From Bacillota bacterium (GTDB lineage: Bacteria > Bacillota > Bacilli > Alicyclobacillales > SLC66): a stretch of 33,161 nt of DNA. Positions 28,499-33,161 of this stretch are shown piece by piece. Each line of letters opens with the position of its first letter. The stretch's first letter is position 1. Location: the NCBI GenBank assembly GCA_021805735.1, contig JAJZEE010000037.1:1-33161 (forward strand). Reading direction: 5' to 3'. Below the pieces are notes generated by a model. It had not been told where the DNA came from. It worked only from the letters and a program-made list of their open reading frames with translations, and did no database searches. The translations under genes and the position numbers were made by a program.

Positions 28499-29440
28499 CT
28501 ATAAGTAATCGAGCTTCCGCTTGAACCACCAGTTTGTCGCCAACGTGGCGAGTAAAATAAGCAGGAACAACAGTACTGTAGCAGCAGCGCCATATCCGAC
28601 TTGTCCATAAGAGAAAATAAATTGGTATATCAATAACACAATGGTGGTCGTTGAGTTGAGTGGACCACCTGTACCCTGAGACATAATGAAAGACTGATCA
28701 AACATTTGCAGTGTGCCAACAATTCCCATCACCACGATGAAGAAGGTTGATGGGCTCAGCAGGGGAACCGTGATTCGCGAGAAGCTTCTCCACCGACCCG
28801 CTCCGTCGATGGCCGCCGCTTCGTACATCTCCGCAGGAATTGCCTGCAGCCCCGCCAGGAATACGACCATAAAATATCCCGATGTCGTCCAGATATTCAA
28901 AAGCATGATGGACGACAAGGCAAACGATGGATTGCCCAGCCAGTCCGGTCCGACAATGCCGAAGACAGATAGAAACCCGTTGAGAAGACCAAATTTGTTG
29001 TAGATCCACATGAAGATGATCGATATCACAGCCGATGAACTCACCGCCGGAAAGAAGAACGCCAAACGGAAAAAACCGCGCGCCGGAAGATTTTGATTGA
29101 GAATCGCCGCCAATAATAGCGCCACCACGGTTTGCGTGGGCACCACAACTAACGCAAATACAACGGAATTACGAACCGAGATCCAGAACAGGGGCATCTG
29201 AAAGAGTTGTACAAAGTTTTGCCAGCCGACAAAATGCATGTGATTCAGCAGCGACCATGAAAAAAAACTGAGATACAGCGAGTACAGCGCCGGACCCAAA
29301 GTAAACAGAAAGAGAAGCAAGACTGAGGGCAGGGTAAACATATACCCCACCCCTAACTCACGACGGGCCCGACGGCGAAATGCGTTACCCTTAGGGAACG
29401 CCGGGAGTGAAGAACTCCCGGCGCCTTCTATGCTAGCCAT
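28499..29440 (-). CDS. Carbohydrate ABC transporter permease (MalF-like)
   Basis: This 313-residue protein begins with a cytoplasmic stretch (~30 residues, RRRARRE) and then six transmembrane helices (first at ~35-55). The EAA loop is 'MYEAAAIDGAGRWRSFSRIT VPLLSP'. It pairs with the MalG-like permease downstream and the sugar-binding protein upstream as a CUT1-family importer for an oligosaccharide. The start at 29440 has GGGAG upstream, which overlaps the 3' end of the binding-protein gene. Confidence 0.9.
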   Translation of the reverse strand: MASIEGAGSSSLPAFPKGNAFRRRARRELGVGYMFTLPSVLLLFLFTLGPALYSLYLSFFSWSLLNHMHFVGWQNFVQLFQMPLFWISVRNSVVFALVVVPTQTVVALLLAAILNQNLPARGFFRLAFFFPAVSSSAVISIIFMWIYNKFGLLNGFLSVFGIVGPDWLGNPSFALSSIMLLNIWTTSGYFMVVFLAGLQAIPAEMYEAAAIDGAGRWRSFSRITVPLLSPSTFFIVVMGIVGTLQMFDQSFIMSQGTGGPLNSTTTIVLLIYQFIFSYGQVGYGAAATVLLFLLILLATLATNWWFKRKLDYL

Positions 29441-29446
29441 TCGAAG

Positions 29447-30730
29447 TCAGCTCCCTGAATGCAATATGGCCATACCGCCTTGCTGCATATTGGCCAAAGC
29501 CTGGGCGGGCGTCTCTTTGCCCATGATGGCCAGCGTGGTCTCATTGGTCATCGTGGTGCTTGACAATTGAGAGAACCCGGCCGGAAAAGTCCACGGAACT
29601 GAGACGGACAGGTCTGCGAGCAACCCTTTCAGGACCGGATGTTGCTTGTAGTACGGCAAAGCCAGCAGGGATTTGCGCGAGGGCAATGCGAGCCCCAGAT
29701 TCATCCATTTGGTCATGCCTTGCCGACTTGTCAGATAGCGAATCAGATCCCAGGAAGCTTGTGGATTTGTAGAATCCCTGGTAATCCCATAGGCGACGGG
29801 GAAGGTGAGCGTTTCCGCATTCTTCGGACCCTTAGGCATCGGTACGACGGCAAAGGGCGTCTTGGGATACGTCTGTTCCAGGAACGGCACCAGCCAGTTT
29901 CCGGACAACGTCATCGCGGCGCGCTGCATGCCAAACGCCTGCCCTCCCCAGGGAGCTCCGACGGTTCCAGGCAGAGCCGCCGATCCGTTCCGATAGAGAT
30001 TCACGAAGAAGCTGAATCCTTGCAGCGCCGCTTTGGTGTTGAGCGTCATCTTGGTCATCGCGGGGTTCATCACGCTTCCGCCCGCCTCATAGACAAATTC
30101 TGCCCAGCGCGGCTCCTGCGCGGAATTGATCAAGCCATAGCGATGCACTTTAACATCCGTCAACCGATGCGCATCGGCCGCCAGTTGGGCCCATGTGGTC
30201 GGAGGAGATTTGATCCCCGCCTGGCGGAACATCACCGGGTTATAGAAGAGTGAAAGCGGAGACTGATCCTTGGGAATCCCGTACACGCTTCCATGATAGC
30301 GAAACAGATTCAGGGCGCCAGGGAAGAAATCCTGCAGCGGAAAGTGCGACGCCTTAATGTATTTGTTTAGCGGCAACAAATCCCCATTTTTCATGAAAGA
30401 ACTGGATTGCCCACCGTTGTTCACGTAGATGACGTCAGGAGCGTCTCCCGCCACAAAACGGGTCTTCAAAATCGCCTCATAGTTGCCGCTGATCGGGCGA
30501 TAGTTGACGTGGATCCATGGGTACGCCTTTTCGAAGTACGTGAGTTCCTTAGCCATCAATGTCGCTTCCACTGGCGATGATGTCCATCCGCCAAGCGTGA
30601 TGGTGACCTGAGCATGAGTTGCCTTCGCGGCAGCCTGTTCAGGCAAGCCAAAGCCGACCAGAGCGGTTCCGAGCACGACACAGGCTCCGCCAGCGACCAC
30701 AGTTGTCCACTTTTTATTGACCTGCTTCAT
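29447..30730 (-). CDS. Extracellular sugar-binding protein of the ABC importer
   Basis: This 427-residue protein has a signal peptide (KKWTTVVAGGACVVLGTALV...) and a family 1 solute-binding fold: 'VTITLGGWTSSPVEATLMAK', 'FVAGDAPDVIYVNNGG' (the 'gd.PDv......'), 'SVYGIPKDQSPLSLFYN' and 'SSTTMTNETTLAIMGKETPA QALANMQ' near the end. No clear lipobox Cys is placed after the signal peptide, so how it is held at the cell surface is uncertain. I chose the ATG at 30730 (GGAGGT nine bases upstream); an earlier ATG at 30895 would put an unrelated Cys-rich stretch before the signal peptide. Substrate is probably an oligosaccharide, given the debranching-type enzyme upstream. Confidence 0.9.
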   Translation of the reverse strand: MKQVNKKWTTVVAGGACVVLGTALVGFGLPEQAAAKATHAQVTITLGGWTSSPVEATLMAKELTYFEKAYPWIHVNYRPISGNYEAILKTRFVAGDAPDVIYVNNGGQSSSFMKNGDLLPLNKYIKASHFPLQDFFPGALNLFRYHGSVYGIPKDQSPLSLFYNPVMFRQAGIKSPPTTWAQLAADAHRLTDVKVHRYGLINSAQEPRWAEFVYEAGGSVMNPAMTKMTLNTKAALQGFSFFVNLYRNGSAALPGTVGAPWGGQAFGMQRAAMTLSGNWLVPFLEQTYPKTPFAVVPMPKGPKNAETLTFPVAYGITRDSTNPQASWDLIRYLTSRQGMTKWMNLGLALPSRKSLLALPYYKQHPVLKGLLADLSVSVPWTFPAGFSQLSSTTMTNETTLAIMGKETPAQALANMQQGGMAILHSGS

Positions 30731-30849
30731 GAATGTTTGACCTCCCCCATATGAATCGAACATGTGACGCATTGACCCTTGTTGCGATGAAACCGCTGCC
30801 ACTAAGGGCGGGCAGAAACGGCAGTTGCACGATATTCTCTCTGGTCGCA

Positions 30850-33066
30850 TCACCCCCTTGATAACGTCAACTCTTCGGCTTTTACATACTTCCATCCGGT
30901 TGTATTGTTGATCACGGACACCGACAGCCCCTCTGAGGTCGCGCGTTCCACTATAATGTCAACCGTTCCTTCTCCCAGAGCAAGACCTGTCACGGTCAGA
31001 TGGTTCATACCGGGCAACAGCGAGGGATCGCATGTAAAAGCCGGCCGATCCGGATACACCTTCACGCCCAGCAACGCGCGCAACGTGAGCAGTGGCGCCG
31101 CCGACGCCCATGCTTGCGGCGAACATGACACCCGATACGGTACGGGCGCCTCGTCCGGTTCGGCCGCATATCCGCCAAACAGTTCCGGGAGACGCATCTG
31201 TGGAAAATGTCCTGCAGCGCGCAATAGTCCCTGCGCAACCTGCGCCGTGGCATCGACGTATCCATATTGCGACATGCCAAACAGGATGAACGCGTTGTCA
31301 TGCGGCCAAACGGATCCGTTATGATAACTGAGCGGGTGGTAGGCGGTTTCCAGCGTCGACAACGTCCGCACTCCAAATCCCGAAAACAGATCGGGTTGAA
31401 GAAGTCTGGCGGCCAGCTTTCCAGCCAAATCGTCAGGCAGAATTCCACTCCACAAGACCTGGCCCATGTTGGATGTCACGACGCGCAGCGGTATTTTGTG
31501 GCCGTCCAGGGCAAGAGCAACGATCGAATCATCAGCAATCCAAAACGTTTCGACAAATCGTTCCTGCAGTCTCTGCGCCTTCTGTTCGCAGTGTTGCGCC
31601 TCCACAGGCCGCTCCAGGCGCCGGTACAAATGCGCCCAGCTCCGATAGGCCTTATACACATACCCCTGCACTTCACACAAGGCGATCGGGCCCGCAGCCA
31701 ACCGACCATCTTTATGCATGATCGAGTCGCCTGAATCCTTCCATCCCTGATTGGCGATTCCTCCATCGGCCTGTTGATGATATTCAACGAACCCGTCTCC
31801 ATCCCGGTCCCCATAAATTTCAATCCACTCAAATGCCCGCCTTACGTGCTCCAAAAGACCCCTGACAAATGGCTGATCCCCCGTCCAATCTGCGTATTCG
31901 GCGGCAAGCACGAGGAACAGCGGCGTTGCGTCGATCGAACCGTAATACGGTCCAAACGGAACCTTCCCGGTGCGCGTCATCTCTCCCATGCGCAGTTCAT
32001 GCATCATTTTGCCTGGTTCTTCGTCACGTCCGACATTGAGTTGCTGTCCTTGAAACGCCGCCATGGTAGCGAGCGTTCCCCTGACCAGTTGCGGTTGAAT
32101 GTGAAGCGCTTCAAACGCGGTCAATAAACTGTCCCGCCCAAAGGGTACAGCAAACCAGGGAACCCCAGCGACAGGGAAGGGTCCATACCCGATATCGGTC
32201 ACCAGCATGCGCAGATCTCGCAACCCTTGTCCATACCACCGCTCAAAATCCACCTGCGTTTTAATCTGAGGCGCCGTTGCGCTCCAATCGGCGTAGCTTC
32301 TCTGCAGTTCCCGCTCAAGAACAGCAAACGGCACTGCCGCTCCTATCGCGAGCGACGCCGCTCCCGGGGCAACTCCGCCGGCCTCCGCGTTGACCATAAC
32401 GCGCATCCGCCACGTCGTCGATTGCCTGGCGCCCACGCGAAGTTTACCAAGCATCCGGACACCTGAATTCACTGCAGGCACGCCGGGCGCGGATGATTCT
32501 TCGGCGGGAACAATGATGTCCACCTCGCCTCCCTCGCCGCACTCCAGACGGACCATGGTGGTCATCACCTGTCCGTCGGACGCCTCATAAGAAAATACGG
32601 CGGCTCCGTCAACAGTAGATACCCGAATCGTTTTGGAAAGCGACGCGGACGAATATCCCCTGACCTCAAACATATCGCTGAAATCAGCGTCCACCAGGTA
32701 ACTCAGTGCCAGTTCCATATCCTGCTCGCCATAGTTTTCACAGACCGTTTCCTCGACTAGCCCGCCGTGGCCGTCGACCAGCTGACGCCTGCTAAGGATC
32801 AGCGTGTCCCCGTTTAGCGAGGTTCCCGTTCCTGACGTTGACACGTCATTGCCATATCGGTATATACCTTCATAATTGCGACTGGTATCGGCGCCCAACA
32901 GGTGAAAAGACACACCGTCGATGAACCAGTAAAACCGGGACAGAACGCGCGTATCCTTTGTAAACAAGCCGTAGGCAAAATCGTTGCGTTGCGGATGCCC
33001 TACGTCTCCCTGATTGTCCGTGACGAGAAACAGATCGTCTTCCTTGATCACCCGGAACCAATTCAT
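30850..33066 (-). CDS. Amylo-alpha-1,6-glucosidase-like (glycogen-debranching family) enzyme
   Basis: This 738-residue cytoplasmic enzyme has an N-terminal beta domain (~1-225; 'FLVTDNQGDVGHPQRNDFAY GLFTKDTRVLS', the bacterial GDE N-terminal signature) and an (alpha/alpha)6 catalytic barrel (~260-660). The barrel shows 'FGRDSLLTAFEAL', 'DGFVEYHQQADGGIANQGWK DSGDS', 'YHNGSVWPHDNAF' and 'SCSPQAWASAAPLLTLRA'. The acidic residues in GWKDSGDS and the later E/D regions fit glucoamylase-like inverting hydrolases. It likely cleaves alpha-1,6 or related glucosidic bonds in imported oligosaccharides. I chose the ATG at 33066 because homologues start there; the site upstream is weak (GAAGAGA). It is the first gene of the sugar operon in this window. 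Confidence 0.85.
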   Translation of the reverse strand: MNWFRVIKEDDLFLVTDNQGDVGHPQRNDFAYGLFTKDTRVLSRFYWFIDGVSFHLLGADTSRNYEGIYRYGNDVSTSGTGTSLNGDTLILSRRQLVDGHGGLVEETVCENYGEQDMELALSYLVDADFSDMFEVRGYSSASLSKTIRVSTVDGAAVFSYEASDGQVMTTMVRLECGEGGEVDIIVPAEESSAPGVPAVNSGVRMLGKLRVGARQSTTWRMRVMVNAEAGGVAPGAASLAIGAAVPFAVLERELQRSYADWSATAPQIKTQVDFERWYGQGLRDLRMLVTDIGYGPFPVAGVPWFAVPFGRDSLLTAFEALHIQPQLVRGTLATMAAFQGQQLNVGRDEEPGKMMHELRMGEMTRTGKVPFGPYYGSIDATPLFLVLAAEYADWTGDQPFVRGLLEHVRRAFEWIEIYGDRDGDGFVEYHQQADGGIANQGWKDSGDSIMHKDGRLAAGPIALCEVQGYVYKAYRSWAHLYRRLERPVEAQHCEQKAQRLQERFVETFWIADDSIVALALDGHKIPLRVVTSNMGQVLWSGILPDDLAGKLAARLLQPDLFSGFGVRTLSTLETAYHPLSYHNGSVWPHDNAFILFGMSQYGYVDATAQVAQGLLRAAGHFPQMRLPELFGGYAAEPDEAPVPYRVSCSPQAWASAAPLLTLRALLGVKVYPDRPAFTCDPSLLPGMNHLTVTGLALGEGTVDIIVERATSEGLSVSVINNTTGWKYVKAEELTLSRG

Positions 33067-33161
33067 CGCGTTCTCTTCTTTCCAAAACCTTTTGGATTTT
33101 TGTCGTGGTGTATGGTCATTTTCGATCCTCAACGGACTCAACGGACCTTAGAACTCTTCAA

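Noticed and set aside
33100-33135. Tandem GTCCGTTGA repeat (minus strand) upstream of the glucosidase
   Set aside because: Two 9-base copies at the window edge; too short to distinguish from chance.

Overview
The window looks like chromosome of a spore-former-type Bacillota, probably an acidophilic or thermophilic Alicyclobacillaceae-like organism. That is an inference from strong GGAGG ribosome-binding sites, frequent GTG/TTG starts, a PepSY/SLH-type surface protein, an exported cupredoxin-like protein, an SSS-type permease with a DUF3311 partner and moderately high GC. No rRNA, tRNA or CRISPR array was found.

Layout. Positions 1-5050 are an eroded accessory zone: the end of an antitoxin/MazF pair, a broken duplicate of a membrane gene, the first codons of a histidine phosphatase, a frameshifted gene, a PAF-acetylhydrolase-like lipase, an intact TacA/TacT toxin-antitoxin operon, minus-strand gene remnants with their terminator, and the full copy of the membrane/helical-repeat gene. 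Positions 5173-6207 hold an SRPBCC gene and a MarR regulator in one operon with a palindrome inside its promoter. Positions 6215-11477 are a tight glycolate oxidation operon, glcE-glcF-glcD-glycerate kinase (minus strand). Positions 11849-13525 encode a cyclic-di-GMP protein with the unusual order EAL - globin-like sensor - GGDEF. A VapB antitoxin with an internally deleted VapC follows. Positions 14111-15911 are an SSS symporter with its DUF3311 partner. Positions 16100-19824 encode three proteins of likely envelope or redox function: a large PepSY/SLH-like exported protein, a thioredoxin and a cupredoxin-like exported protein. An IS607-type element (decayed serine recombinase, intact TnpB) lies at about 20268-21951. 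It is followed by a small secreted protein gene, an alpha/beta hydrolase and a double-GNAT protein. Positions 24680-27409 are an AT-richer, translationally coupled operon: a small peptide ORF, an ABC ATPase and two ABC-2 permeases. Positions 27647-33066 are a sugar-uptake operon: glycogen-debranching-like glucosidase, sugar-binding protein and two MalF/MalG-type permeases. No ATPase for that importer is present.

The most striking observation is the thioredoxin at 18622-18924. Its reading frame is intact over 100 codons except for one TGA, which sits exactly at the first active-site cysteine (W-[TGA]-P-Y-C). Downstream, the mRNA can fold into an 8-bp hairpin with a GGUC tetraloop starting 18 nt after the UGA. 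This matches the layout of a bacterial SECIS element, so the gene is a good candidate selenocysteine-containing thioredoxin that ordinary ORF calling would miss. Other points of interest are the small peptide gene coupled to the ABC exporter, the inverted EAL-globin-GGDEF architecture, and many decayed toxin-antitoxin and transposon remnants.
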